Below, piece by piece: positions 1 to 8,137 of a stretch of 64,000 bases of DNA. The stretch lies in contig NZ_JAKTNR010000001.1 in NCBI RefSeq assembly GCF_022760855.1, positions 186,001 through 250,000 of the forward strand, read 5' to 3'. The notes beneath the pieces are model-generated. The model was not told the origin of the DNA, did no database searches, and was given only the letters and a program-made list of their open reading frames with translations. Each line of letters opens with the position of its first letter. The first letter of the stretch is position 1. A program made the translations under genes and the position numbers. This DNA is from Thermus albus (lineage in GTDB: Bacteria > Deinococcota > Deinococci > Deinococcales > Thermaceae).

Positions 1-817
1 CCCTTACCCCGGGGAGGGGAGAGGGATCGGTGAGGTGGAGCCTCTCCATGTACCGGTAGAACACCTGCTTGGGCAAGGCCTCGGCCAGCAGGCTGATTCC
101 CACGTTGGAGGAGTAACGAAGCACCTCGGCCAAGGTGAGGACCGGGGGATGGGGGACGGCGTCCCGGATGCTCCATCCGTCCACCACCCGGTGCATGGGG
201 GCTTCCACCCGGGTGGCCAGGGTGGCCTTGCCCTCTTCCAGGAGCATGGCCGCGGTGAAGGGTTTCATGGTGGAGCCCACCTCCAGGGGTACCAGGAAGG
301 CGTGGTTTCGCCAGGAAACGTCCTTGGCCGGGTCCTTCCTGGGCGCTAAGGGGTCAAAGGCGGGCCCGTTGGCCACGGCCCTGAGATTCCCGTCCCGATC
401 CATGACCACAAGGGCGCCGAAGGCTCCCCGGCTTCGCGCTAGCCCTTCCCATAGCGCCCTTTCCGCCATGGCCTGGATCCAGGGATCCAGGGTGAGGGTG
501 AAGGACCGGCCCGCCTCGAGGGCCGCGTTTAAGTCCCGCTCCAGCCCCTCCAAGCCCCGGCCCGAGCCCCGTTCCCCAAAGCCCAAAAGTTGGCTGGCGC
601 TTGTCCCCAAGGGGTAGTAACGCCCCTCCTTTAGGCTTAGGGCCAGGGGGGTACCGTCCTGGGCGTAGAGGGTACCCCTGAGCCCAGGGGCTGGAGGTGG
701 AGGCGTGAGGATCCTGGGGGGATGGGTTACCAGGCTGTAGAGCCCTAGGGCGAAGAGCACGAGCCAAAGGGCCAGCCCTAAAAAGACCCAGGATACGCGG
801 CCTAGGCTTAGGGTCAC
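1..817 (-). CDS. ftsI: Peptidoglycan transpeptidase FtsI (PBP), 3' end outside window
   Basis: Septal peptidoglycan transpeptidase acting in the periplasm, anchored by one N-terminal membrane segment (about residues 9-30). The first 272 residues are visible and the gene runs off the left edge. The catalytic SxxK motif reads STMK at residues 182-185 and the SxN motif is SSN at 236-238; the KTG motif would lie outside the window. The GTG start at 815-817 overlaps the ftsL stop as GTGA, so the two are translationally coupled. The catalytic serine comes much earlier than in E. coli PBP3 (Ser307), so the N-terminal pedestal domain is short. Division-cluster context favours FtsI over other class B PBPs. 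Confidence 0.93.
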   Translation of the reverse strand, partial: MTLSLGRVSWVFLGLALWLVLFALGLYSLVTHPPRILTPPPPAPGLRGTLYAQDGTPLALSLKEGRYYPLGTSASQLLGFGERGSGRGLEGLERDLNAALEAGRSFTLTLDPWIQAMAERALWEGLARSRGAFGALVVMDRDGNLRAVANGPAFDPLAPRKDPAKDVSWRNHAFLVPLEVGSTMKPFTAAMLLEEGKATLATRVEAPMHRVVDGWSIRDAVPHPPVLTLAEVLRYSSNVGISLLAEALPKQVFYRYMERLHLTDPSPLPGVR

Positions 818-1076
818 CGCACCCACCTCCCCTGGCTCATGGGCAGGAATCCCTCTTTCTTAGCCCAGGAGAGCACCCGGTGGGGCTGGTTAGCTTGCCA
901 CCTTTCCTTGAGCAGGGCTTCCTCCTGGATGCCCAACTTGGCCAACTCCTCCTCCATCTTGGCCAGGTGGGCCTTTTCCAGCTGGTTGCGGTGGCCCAGG
1001 GCGAAGACCAAAAGGAGGGCCAGGAGGTAAAGGAGGCCGAAGCGCAGGGCTGTGGCTGGGCTTCCCTGGAGGCGCA

Positions 1077-1077
<1 letters not shown>
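814..1077 (-). CDS. ftsL: FtsL-like small division membrane protein
   Basis: An 87-residue bitopic protein with a short basic N-terminus, one hydrophobic segment (about residues 13-28, rich in Leu) and a charged extracytoplasmic part with heptad-like Leu spacing (LEKAHLAKMEEELAKL) that suggests a coiled coil. Size, topology and position between rsmH and ftsI fit FtsL, which recruits FtsI and FtsW in the divisome. Sequence identity in this family is always low, so the call rests mainly on context. The ATG overlaps the rsmH stop by one base (TGATG). Confidence 0.8.
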
Positions 1078-1943
<866 letters not shown>

Positions 1944-2378
1944 CTATCCAATAAGTCCTCGCAAGGCCTCGGGGGCCGGTGGGTTTTGCATGATCTCCTC
2001 TATGGTCTTCCACCAGCGCTCCTGGCTCCAAATCTCCAGCCTCCCCGGGGCTCCGGCGATCACCACCTCACCCCCTTCCTGGAGGCCGGCGAACTGGCGG
2101 AGGGGAGGGGGAATCAGGACCCGGGAAGCATTGTCCATGCGGGTCTTATAGGCTCCGGAGTAGAAGAAGCGCACGAAGGCCCGGGCCTGGGCGTCGGTGA
2201 GGGGGAGGTTGACCAGCTGCTCCTCAATCTTCCGCCAGCGATCGGAGGGGAAGACATAGAGGCACCCCTCCATCCCCCGGGTGAGCACCAGGCCGTCCTC
2301 GAGGAAATCCCGGAAGGGGCCGGGGATCACCACCCGCCCCTTGTCGTCCAGGCTGTACTGGTACTCGCCGAAGGGCAT
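1944..2378 (-). CDS. mraZ: Transcriptional regulator MraZ
   Basis: DNA-binding protein with two SpoVT-AbrB-like swapped-hairpin domains; the paired DxKGRxxxP-type motifs appear as LDDKGRVVIP (residues 9-18) and MDNASRVLIP (about 80-90). Its 144 residues match the family. MraZ forms rings and represses its own cluster by binding tandem TGGGN boxes. Five such boxes lie upstream (2478-2524) and two more around the start codon, so autoregulation is directly supported. The start ATG is preceded by AGGTGGGAA, which is both a ribosome binding site and one of the boxes. Confidence 0.95.
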   Translation of the reverse strand: MPFGEYQYSLDDKGRVVIPGPFRDFLEDGLVLTRGMEGCLYVFPSDRWRKIEEQLVNLPLTDAQARAFVRFFYSGAYKTRMDNASRVLIPPPLRQFAGLQEGGEVVIAGAPGRLEIWSQERWWKTIEEIMQNPPAPEALRGLIG

Positions 2379-2462
2379 TTCCCACCTGGTCCCACCCTCT
2401 GGGGCTTTTGGAGGTTCGGGTTACCCAAAAGGTCCTTACCCACAAGAGGGTTTTCCTTAGGG

Positions 2463-2524
2463 AGTATAGCATAGATCTCCCACAGTTTTCCACCATCTCC
2501 CACCCTGGTCCCACTTACGTCCCA
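2463..2524 (-). promoter_or_regulatory. mraZ promoter with five MraZ boxes
   Basis: Read on the minus strand, TGGRA boxes start at regular steps: their plus-strand positions are 2478-2482, 2488-2492, 2498-2502, 2509-2513 and 2520-2524, a 10-11 bp helical period (four are TGGGA, one TGGAA). They sit just upstream of a -10 hexamer TATACT (2463-2468) and cover the place of a -35 box. No good -35 is seen. Two more TGGGA boxes (2380-2384 and 2390-2394) overlap the translation start. This matches the direct-repeat operator known for MraZ in other bacteria. Confidence 0.8.
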
Positions 2525-2537
2525 CTCTTGCCACCAG

Positions 2538-2563
2538 AAAAAACCCCAAGCCGAAGCTTGGGG
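2538..2563 (-). terminator. Rho-independent terminator of rnpB
   Basis: On the minus strand an 8-bp stem CCCCAAGC / GCTTGGGG with a TTCG loop is followed by six T residues. It lies two bases beyond the 3' strand of RNase P helix P1. Confidence 0.9.
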
Positions 2564-2564
2564 A

Positions 2565-2938
2565 GCCCCAGGACAGGGCGTAAGCCGGGTTCTGTTTTCG
2601 GCGGTCATCTCTCTGGGACCGGCGTCGCCGCCGGCCTCAAGCAGCCCATCCCAGGGGTTCTGGCGGGCCGGGCAAGCCCTTCCCCTCTACTGGGCCTTGC
2701 ACCGGGTGGGGTTTGCCGTGCCGCCCCTGTTGCCAGGAGGCGCGGTGGGCTCTTACCCCACCGTTTCACCCTTGCCCGCACCAGGCCTAGCCTGGCCGCT
2801 GGCGGTCTTTTCTCTGTGGCACTTTCCGTCGGGTTACCCCGCCCAGCCGTTAGCTGGCACCCTGCCCTATGGTGCCCGGACTTTCCTCACCCGGGAGGTT
2901 CGGCTCCCGGGCGCGACCGCCCCCCTGTCCTGGGGCAT
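2565..2938 (-). ncRNA. rnpB: RNase P RNA (type A)
   Basis: Catalytic RNA that removes tRNA 5' leaders. The P1 helix is formed by GCCCCAGGACAGGG near the 5' end (2936 downward) and its complement ending at 2565. The universally conserved 5' part GAGGAAAGTCCGGGC (near 2880-2895), the ACAGAACCCGGCTTA-type 3' element (near 2577-2595) and the central GGCAACAG-like and GGTGCAAGG elements are present on the minus strand. A strong promoter precedes it and a terminator follows. The exact 5' end is within a few bases of 2938. Confidence 0.95.
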
Positions 2939-2943
2939 CCTCC

Positions 2944-2972
2944 ATTCTAGCCCGGTTTTGGGGTAAAGTGAA
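2944..2972 (-). promoter_or_regulatory. rnpB promoter
   Basis: Minus-strand -35 TTCACT (2967-2972), 17-bp spacer, -10 TAGAAT (2944-2949); predicted start near 2938, which agrees with the 5' end of helix P1. Confidence 0.85.
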
Positions 2973-3130
2973 GGGGTGCGGGTTCCTTGGTATTGGCCCT
3001 TAGAGCAAAGGGGGGTGTAGGGGGTTATAATCCCCCGGTTTTTGGACCGGGGATACATGGGTCAGCGAAGCTACATTAACTCCCCCACGTGTCCCGCAGA
3101 GGCACATGGCACATTTTGTGGTAGGTGTGC

Positions 3131-3302
3131 TATGATATGCCCGTGGACCGGAAGCACCGTCCACCCGTGGCAGAGCTTGAGCATTGCGCTCGCCTGCCGA
3201 TACGGAGTCAAGGTTTTTTCTGGGCTCGGACGGAGCCTTCAGGGATGGGCACTGTGCAAGCAGTCTCATCATTCCTGAGAAGCCTCGTTCTTCAGAACGG
3301 GG
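3131..3302 (+). ncRNA. Structured leader or small RNA of unknown class
   Basis: An extended -10 (TGC TATGAT, 3131-3136) is followed by a dense series of hairpins: GTGGAC/GTCCAC (3143-3164), a long three-part stem CCGT-GGCAG-GAGC closing at ACGG (3165-3205), GGCTC/GAGCC (3223-3237), and CGTTC/GAACG with loop TTCA (3286-3299). A further helix TGCCC (3138-3142) with GGGCA (3247-3251) could close the first three into a multi-branch structure and would overlap the ATG at 3245. A run of six T at 3214-3219 is not directly preceded by a stem. It resembles no RNA family I can name; 6S RNA and a gene-control leader are both possible. Upstream (2950-3120) there is only a palindrome around TTATAA (3020-3035) and a 7-bp hairpin CCCCGGT/ACCGGGG (about 3034-3053). 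Confidence 0.45.
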
Positions 3303-3466
3303 AGTCGTCACTGCTCCTTCTCCTGGCCTTGGTGGGGCTTGGGGTTTTGGGGGTGATCTGGCTTCTTATGGCCCTGGCCGTAGGCCTCGGGGCGGCTTGG
3401 GTGGCCTGGGAGCGCCTCCGCCGAAGTCTCTTCGGCCCCAGGTGGCGGCGTCTGCCCCCGCCGTAG
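3245..3466 (+). CDS. Small single-pass membrane protein, unknown function
   Basis: A 73-residue reading frame with one strong hydrophobic stretch (about residues 23-53, LLLLLALVGLGVLGVIW onward) and a basic Trp/Arg-rich tail ending in PPP. Codon use from about 3305 onward is typical of this genome, while the first 20 codons contain TCA codons rare here and overlap the predicted hairpins, so the real start may be further downstream. No family is recognised. It stands 79 bp upstream of rpmE on the same strand. Confidence 0.5.
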   Translation: MGTVQAVSSFLRSLVLQNGESSLLLLLALVGLGVLGVIWLLMALAVGLGAAWVAWERLRRSLFGPRWRRLPPP

Positions 3467-3545
3467 GCTTGCGGCAAGCCAGGGCAAGGGTTAAACTAGG
3501 AGGCGGTTTTGCGCACGGCCAAGACCGTGCGAAAGGAGGCGAAAC

Positions 3546-3761
3546 GTGAAGGAAGGCATCCACCCCAAGCTGGTTCCCGCCCGCATCATCTGCGGTTGCG
3601 GCAACGTCATCCACACCTACTCCACCCGGCCCGAAATCCACGTGGAGGTTTGCAGCCACTGCCACCCCTTCTTCACGGGGCAGCAACGCTTTGTGGACAC
3701 GGAAGGCCGCGTGGAGCGTTTCCAGCGCCGTTACGGGGATTCCTACCGCAAGGGGCGCTGA
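3546..3761 (+). CDS. rpmE: 50S ribosomal protein L31
   Basis: Ribosomal protein L31, 71 residues, with the zinc-type cysteine pattern CGCG (about residues 16-19) and CSHCHPFFTG (36-45); the four-cysteine form binds Zn2+. GTG start with AAAGGAGG at 3531-3538, eight bases upstream. A terminator follows directly. Confidence 0.97.
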   Translation: MKEGIHPKLVPARIICGCGNVIHTYSTRPEIHVEVCSHCHPFFTGQQRFVDTEGRVERFQRRYGDSYRKGR

Positions 3762-3785
3762 GGCTACGCTTACGTTGGGGAAAGA

Positions 3786-3808
3786 CGAGGCCCTTCGGGG
3801 CCTCGTTT
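3786..3808 (+). terminator. Rho-independent terminator of rpmE
   Basis: Perfect 8-bp stem CGAGGCCC / GGGCCTCG closed by a TTCG tetraloop and followed by TTTCC. Confidence 0.88.
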
Positions 3809-3887
3809 CCTCTTCCTAAAAGCTTCAGGAAGAGGGTTTCCTTGCTTGGTCCTCCCTGGCGTACCTCCAGGGGAAGCTGGGCCCAGG

Positions 3888-4009
3888 GGTCCTAATGGCC
3901 CCCGGGAGCAGGCGGTCTTCGCCCTCGGGCAGCTGCCTGCCTTCTGGGCCGGGGCCAAGGTGGCCTTCTGCCGCATGCCCTGGAGGTGCTGGTGGACACC
4001 TTGACCTGA
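3888..4009 (+). pseudogene. Possible gene remnant with one frameshift
   Basis: The stretch between rpmE and tdk (3810-4063) has no intact gene. A reading frame with normal codon use gives QAVFALGQLPAFWAGAKVA and, after loss of one base near 3964, continues as LLPHALEVLVDTLT with a stop at 4007-4009. The two pieces together look like the C-terminal end of a lost protein. No family is identified. Confidence 0.25.
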
Positions 4010-4063
4010 GGTTCAGGGGCGTGGCCTGGGGTTACCCTATCCCCGGGTAAAATCCAGGGCAGG

Positions 4064-4642
4064 ATGCCTCCGGTAGTGCACCGCCAAGGTTGGATTGAGG
4101 TCATAGCCGGGCCCATGTTCTCCGGCAAGAGCGAGGAGCTCATCCGCCGGGTCAAGCGGGCCCTTATCGCCCGGCAGCGGGTTTTGGTGTTCAAGCCCAG
4201 GCTGGATACCCGCTACCACGAAAGCCAAGTGGTGAGCCACGACGGCCAGCGGGTGGAGGCCATCCCCGTGGGCGAGGCCAGGGAAATAGAGGCGTACCTA
4301 TCCCCCTGGCCCCAGGTGGTGGCCGTGGACGAGGTGCAGTTTCTGGATGCCGGCCTTTTGCCCTTGGCGGAGGGACTGGCCCGGCAGGGGGTGCGGGTGA
4401 TCCTGGCGGGGCTGGACCTGGACTTCCGTGGGGAACCCTTTGGCCTCATGCCGGAGCTTCTGGCCCGGGCGGAGTTCGTGGAGAAGCTCACCGCCATCTG
4501 CGCCCAGTGCGGAGCCCCGGCCACCCGTACGCAGCGCTTGGTGGACGGCAAACCGGCCCGGTACACGGACCCCATCATCCTGGTGGGGGCCAAGGAGCAC
4601 TACGAGCCCCGGTGCCGGGCCTGCCACCAAGTGGACTACTGA
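4064..4642 (+). CDS. tdk: Thymidine kinase (type II)
   Basis: Phosphorylates thymidine to dTMP with ATP in pyrimidine salvage. The P-loop [11 protein letters not shown] is at residues 16-26, the Walker B-like [10 protein letters not shown] at about 87-96, and the lasso region carries the zinc cysteines CAQC and CRAC near the C-terminus. Its 192 residues match bacterial TK1-type enzymes. A -10-like TAAAAT (4047-4052) lies 11 bases before the ATG, and AGGGCAGG may act as ribosome binding site. The 3' end overlaps hsp20 by seven bases. Confidence 0.95.
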   Translation: MPPVVHRQGWIEVIAGPMFSGKSEELIRRVKRALIARQRVLVFKPRLDTRYHESQVVSHDGQRVEAIPVGEAREIEAYLSPWPQVVAVDEVQFLDAGLLPLAEGLARQGVRVILAGLDLDFRGEPFGLMPELLARAEFVEKLTAICAQCGAPATRTQRLVDGKPARYTDPIILVGAKEHYEPRCRACHQVDY

Positions 4643-5043
4643 GAGAGGGGCAGGCTGGCCCCCTGGCGCTTTTTAAAGCGGACCTCCAGAACCCCCTGGC
4701 GCAGGCTGGCTTGGGCGGTGCCTTCCTCTATGGGCCCGGGGAGGTCCAGGGTACGGCGGAAGGTGCCCATGGGCCTTTCCTCCAGGAGGTAAACCCCAGG
4801 CGAGGGGTGGCGGATGCCCGCCAGGGTGATGCGGCTTCCCTCCTCCAGAAGCTCTAGGTCTTCGGGACGCACGCCAGGTAGGTCCACCAACAGGATATAG
4901 TGCTCCTCGTCTTCCAGGAGGTCCACCCTAGGGGTCCAGGCGGCGGGTTCCTCCCCGGTGAGCTGGTAGGCCAGCTCGGCGATGCGCTCCTGCAGCTCTT
5001 TTAGCTTACGCAGGGTTTCCAGGCGGTCTAGGCGCTCCAGCAT
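4636..5043 (-). CDS. Small heat shock protein, Hsp20 family
   Basis: ATP-independent holdase of 135 residues. A short helical N-terminal arm ([19 protein letters not shown]) is followed by an alpha-crystallin domain (about residues 40-125) with [22 protein letters not shown], the usual entry strand, and the family-typical GVLEVRF near the end. The C-terminal IxI anchoring motif is not evident. The start ATG lies six bases from a TATGCT -10 that overlaps the miaA promoter, so the mRNA is probably leaderless. Confidence 0.88.
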   Translation of the reverse strand: MLERLDRLETLRKLKELQERIAELAYQLTGEEPAAWTPRVDLLEDEEHYILLVDLPGVRPEDLELLEEGSRITLAGIRHPSPGVYLLEERPMGTFRRTLDLPGPIEEGTAQASLRQGVLEVRFKKRQGASLPLSQ

Positions 5044-5048
5044 GCCCT

Positions 5049-5055
5049 TAGCATA
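5049..5055. promoter_or_regulatory. Overlapping -10 boxes for hsp20 and miaA
   Basis: TAGCATA holds a plus-strand -10 TAGCAT (5049-5054), seven bases before the miaA GTG, and a minus-strand -10 TATGCT (5050-5055), six bases before the hsp20 ATG. Both genes would start without a leader from one shared element. No convincing -35 was seen on either side. Confidence 0.6.
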
Positions 5056-5061
5056 AGGGAT

Positions 5062-5970
5062 GTGCAGGCGATACCGGTTCTGGCGGGGCCTACGGGAAGC
5101 GGTAAGACCCTCCTGGCCTTGAGGCTTGGGGAGGAGCTTCCCCTCGAGGTGGTTTCCGCCGACGCCACCATGGTCTATCGGGGTCTGGACATCGGCACGG
5201 ACAAACCCACCCCGGAGGAGAGGCGGAAGGTGCCCCACCACCTGGTGGACATCCTGGATCCCTCGGAGGTCCTGAGTGTGGTGCGCTGGGTGGAGCTGGC
5301 GGAAACGGCCATCGCCGATATCCTGGCCCGGGGAGGCATCCCTTTGGTGGTGGGGGGGACGGGGTACTACATCCGGGCCCTTTCCCAGGGGCTTCCCACC
5401 CTGCCGCCACCCGATCCCCAGGTGCAGGAAGCCCTTTGGCGGGAGCTGGAGGAAAGGGGTCTGGAGGCCTTGGTGGCCGAGCTTTACCGGATGAGCCCGG
5501 AGGATGCCCTGCGGGTGGATAAAAACCCCAGGCGGCTGGTGCGGGCCTTGGAGGTGGTGAGGCGCACGGGAATCCCCCCTGCCCGCTTTCCCCCTCGCCC
5601 GCCCCGGTTTGCCTACAGGAAGCTGGTTCTCTGGCCCGAGCGCGGTTGGCTTTTCCCCAAGCTGGAGGAAAGGGCCAAGCGCCAGTTCGCCCGGGGCTTG
5701 GTGGAGGAGGTAAAGGCCCTTTTGCAGCGGTACCCCACCATGCCCACCGCCCTCCAGGCCATTGGCTACAAGGAGGTGGTGGGGTACCTGAGGGGGGAGT
5801 ACGGCCTGGAGGAAGCCCTGGCCCGGGATATCCAGGCGGTGAAGGCCTACGCCAGGCGGCAGTACACCTGGTTCCGGCGCGAGCCCGGCCACGTCACCTA
5901 CTTGCCGAGGGGTGGGGAGGAGGCCTACCTAGGTTTTCGCGACTGGCTTAACCTTCACTTCCGGCTATAG
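5062..5970 (+). CDS. miaA: tRNA dimethylallyltransferase MiaA
   Basis: Adds dimethylallyl to N6 of A37 in tRNAs reading UNN codons. P-loop AGPTGSGKT at residues 8-16, then the family motifs [19 protein letters not shown] (33-51), HHLVD (59-63), [11 protein letters not shown] (97-107) and the C-terminal [10 protein letters not shown] and RRQYTWFRR blocks. 302 residues, the usual length. The in-frame GTG at 5062 is the only start that preserves the N-terminal P-loop; it is seven bases from a -10 hexamer and has no ribosome binding site. Confidence 0.96.
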   Translation: MQAIPVLAGPTGSGKTLLALRLGEELPLEVVSADATMVYRGLDIGTDKPTPEERRKVPHHLVDILDPSEVLSVVRWVELAETAIADILARGGIPLVVGGTGYYIRALSQGLPTLPPPDPQVQEALWRELEERGLEALVAELYRMSPEDALRVDKNPRRLVRALEVVRRTGIPPARFPPRPPRFAYRKLVLWPERGWLFPKLEERAKRQFARGLVEEVKALLQRYPTMPTALQAIGYKEVVGYLRGEYGLEEALARDIQAVKAYARRQYTWFRREPGHVTYLPRGGEEAYLGFRDWLNLHFRL

Positions 5971-5977
5971 TAGGGGC

Positions 5978-7393
5978 ATGTTGGCCCACGAGATCCGCGC
6001 TAAGGTGGCGCAAGGGGAGGTATCCCCCCTGGAGGTGGCCCAGGTTTACCTGGAGCGGATCCGCTCCTTGGACCCAGGACTGGGAGCGTTCCTTACCGTA
6101 AACGAGGGGGTACTGGAGGAGGCCCGTGCCCTGGACCCCCGCCTTCCCCTTGCCGGCCTTCCCGTGGCCGTGAAGGACAATATCGTTACCAGGGGGATGC
6201 GAACCACTGCGGGAAGCCGGCTTTTAGAGGGTTTTCTACCCCCTTATGAGGCCACAGCGGTGGCCCGGCTAAAGGCCCTTGGCGCACTGGTCATAGGCAA
6301 GACCAACCTGGATGAGTTCGGGATGGGTTCCTCCACCGAGCACTCCGCCTTCTTCCCCAGCAGGAATCCCTTTGACCCTACCCGGGTGCCCGGCGGGTCC
6401 AGTGGGGGAAGTGCGGTGGCGGTGGCGGCGGATCTGGCCCCTTTGGCCCTGGGCTCGGACACGGGGGGAAGCGTGCGTCAGCCCGCGGCCTTCTGTGGGG
6501 TTTACGGCCTCAAGCCCACCTACGGCCGGGTAAGCCGCTATGGCCTCATCGCCTACGCCTCCAGCCTGGACCAGATCGGTCCCATGGCCCGCTCGGTGCA
6601 GGACCTGGCCCTCCTCATGGACGCCATCTCCGGCCCCGATCCTTTGGACGCCACCAGCCTGGACCTCAGGCCCAGGTTCCAGGAGGCTCTGGAAGCGCCC
6701 CTGCCCTCCCTGCGGCTTGGGGTGGTGCGGGAGGGGCTTTCCGGGAACAGCCCCGGGGTGGAGGGAGCTTTGGAGGAGGCCTTGGCGGTTTTCCGGGGTC
6801 TGGGGTTTTTCGTAAAGGAGGTTTCCTGGCCTTCCCTGCCCCTGGCCCTCAACGCCTACTACATCCTGGCTCCCGCAGAGGCCAGCTCCAACCTGGCCCG
6901 CTACGACGGGACCCTTTACGGTTTCCGGGCGGAAGGGGAAGAGCTTTGGCGGGTGGTGGAGGAAACCCGGGCCCGGTTTGGCCTCGAGGTCAAACGCCGC
7001 ATCCTGGTGGGCACCTTCGTGCTCTCCAGTGGCTACTACGAGGCCTATTACGGCCGGGCCCAGGCCTTCCGCAGGCGGATTAAGGCGGAGGCCCAGGCCC
7101 TTTTCCAAGAAGTGGACCTCCTCCTTCTTCCCACCACCCCCCACCCTGCCTTTCCCTTGGGGGGGAGGCCCGATCCCCTGGCCATGTACCGGGAGGACCT
7201 CTACACCGTGGGGGCTAACCTGGCGGGCCTTCCCGCCTTATCCTTCCCCGCGGGTTTTGAGGATGGCCTTCCCGTGGGCCTCCAGCTTTTCGCCCCCTGG
7301 GGTAGGGATGAGCTCCTCCTGCAGGTGGCCCTGGCTTTTGAAAAGGCTACGGACCGGGCTTTCCTTCGTACCCCTTTAGGCGAGGCTTTCTAG
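5978..7393 (+). CDS. gatA: Glutamyl/aspartyl-tRNA amidotransferase subunit A
   Basis: Amidase subunit that supplies ammonia for transamidation of Asp-tRNA(Asn) or Glu-tRNA(Gln). The Ser-cisSer-Lys triad is visible: Lys66 in AVKDNI, Ser141 in GGSSGGS and the nucleophile Ser165 in DTGGSVRQP. The family block [17 protein letters not shown] follows. 471 residues. gatB and gatC are not in the window. It starts eight bases after miaA and its stop overlaps the next start by one base (TAGTG), so the genes probably form one transcription unit. Confidence 0.93.
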   Translation: MLAHEIRAKVAQGEVSPLEVAQVYLERIRSLDPGLGAFLTVNEGVLEEARALDPRLPLAGLPVAVKDNIVTRGMRTTAGSRLLEGFLPPYEATAVARLKALGALVIGKTNLDEFGMGSSTEHSAFFPSRNPFDPTRVPGGSSGGSAVAVAADLAPLALGSDTGGSVRQPAAFCGVYGLKPTYGRVSRYGLIAYASSLDQIGPMARSVQDLALLMDAISGPDPLDATSLDLRPRFQEALEAPLPSLRLGVVREGLSGNSPGVEGALEEALAVFRGLGFFVKEVSWPSLPLALNAYYILAPAEASSNLARYDGTLYGFRAEGEELWRVVEETRARFGLEVKRRILVGTFVLSSGYYEAYYGRAQAFRRRIKAEAQALFQEVDLLLLPTTPHPAFPLGGRPDPLAMYREDLYTVGANLAGLPALSFPAGFEDGLPVGLQLFAPWGRDELLLQVALAFEKATDRAFLRTPLGEAF

Positions 7394-8136
7394 TGGATGC
7401 CTTCTTCCGCCACCGCCTGGCTACCCGCCTAGCGCGAAGGCTTCGGGCCGAGGGCAGGCCCTTGCCCCTTCCCGTCCTGGGGGAGGCCCTGGGCCTTAGG
7501 GGTCCGGTGGAGCCGGTGGTGCGGCCCCTTTTGGACGGGCGCTTCCTCTTGGGGGAGGAGGTGGGGCTTTGGGAATGGCATTACCCTTTTCCCCATCCTG
7601 GGGAGGCGGTGGTGGTCTTGGACCTGGAGACCACGGGGCTTTCCCCTGGCCTCAACGAGGTGATCGAGCTGGGCCTGGTGCGGCTGGAGCGGGGAGAGCG
7701 GAGGAGCTTTCAGAGCCTGGTACGCCCAAGCCGCCCTCCCAGCCCCTTCATTGAGAGGCTTACCGGGATTCGCGCCTGGCAGCTGGAGGAGGCCCCTTCC
7801 CTCCAGGAGGTGTTGCAGCAGGCCTACCCCCTTTTGCAAGGGGCCACCTTGGTGATCCAGAACGCCAGCTTTGACCTGGGCTTCTTGCGGCCCGCCTTGG
7901 AGGGCATGGGCTACGCCCTGGAGAACCCGGTGGTGGACACCATCCGCCTGGCCAAAAGGGCCATGCCCGGCCTCAAGCGCTACGGCCTGGACGCTCTTTC
8001 CCAAGTCTTGGAGCTTCCTCCTAGGGAAGCCCACCGGGCCCTGGGGGATGTGGAGCGCACCCTTGCCGTGGCCTTTGAGGTGTATTATATGCTCACTTCA
8101 GGGATTCCCCGCCCTTTGACGGACTTTGGGAGGTGA
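7393..8136 (+). CDS. DnaQ-family 3'-5' exonuclease
   Basis: A DEDDh exonuclease of 247 residues. After an N-terminal extension of about 70 residues the motifs are: Exo I VLDLETTG (about 75-82), Exo II NASFDLGFL (about 157-165) and Exo III HRALGDVERT (about 214-223). It resembles the epsilon subunit of DNA polymerase III or the exonuclease part of DinG/UvrC-linked proteins; which role it has here is open. The GTG start overlaps the gatA stop. Confidence 0.85.
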   Translation: MDAFFRHRLATRLARRLRAEGRPLPLPVLGEALGLRGPVEPVVRPLLDGRFLLGEEVGLWEWHYPFPHPGEAVVVLDLETTGLSPGLNEVIELGLVRLERGERRSFQSLVRPSRPPSPFIERLTGIRAWQLEEAPSLQEVLQQAYPLLQGATLVIQNASFDLGFLRPALEGMGYALENPVVDTIRLAKRAMPGLKRYGLDALSQVLELPPREAHRALGDVERTLAVAFEVYYMLTSGIPRPLTDFGR

Positions 8137-8137
8137 T

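Noticed and set aside
3131-3302. tmRNA or SRP RNA
   Set aside because: No tRNA-like 3' end, no tag reading frame, and no SRP tetraloop context; the GGACCGGAAGC stretch is only a superficial match.
4636-5892. A 418-codon minus-strand frame extending hsp20 through miaA
   Set aside because: Only the part from the ATG at 5043 has Hsp20 homology; the rest is the shadow of miaA.
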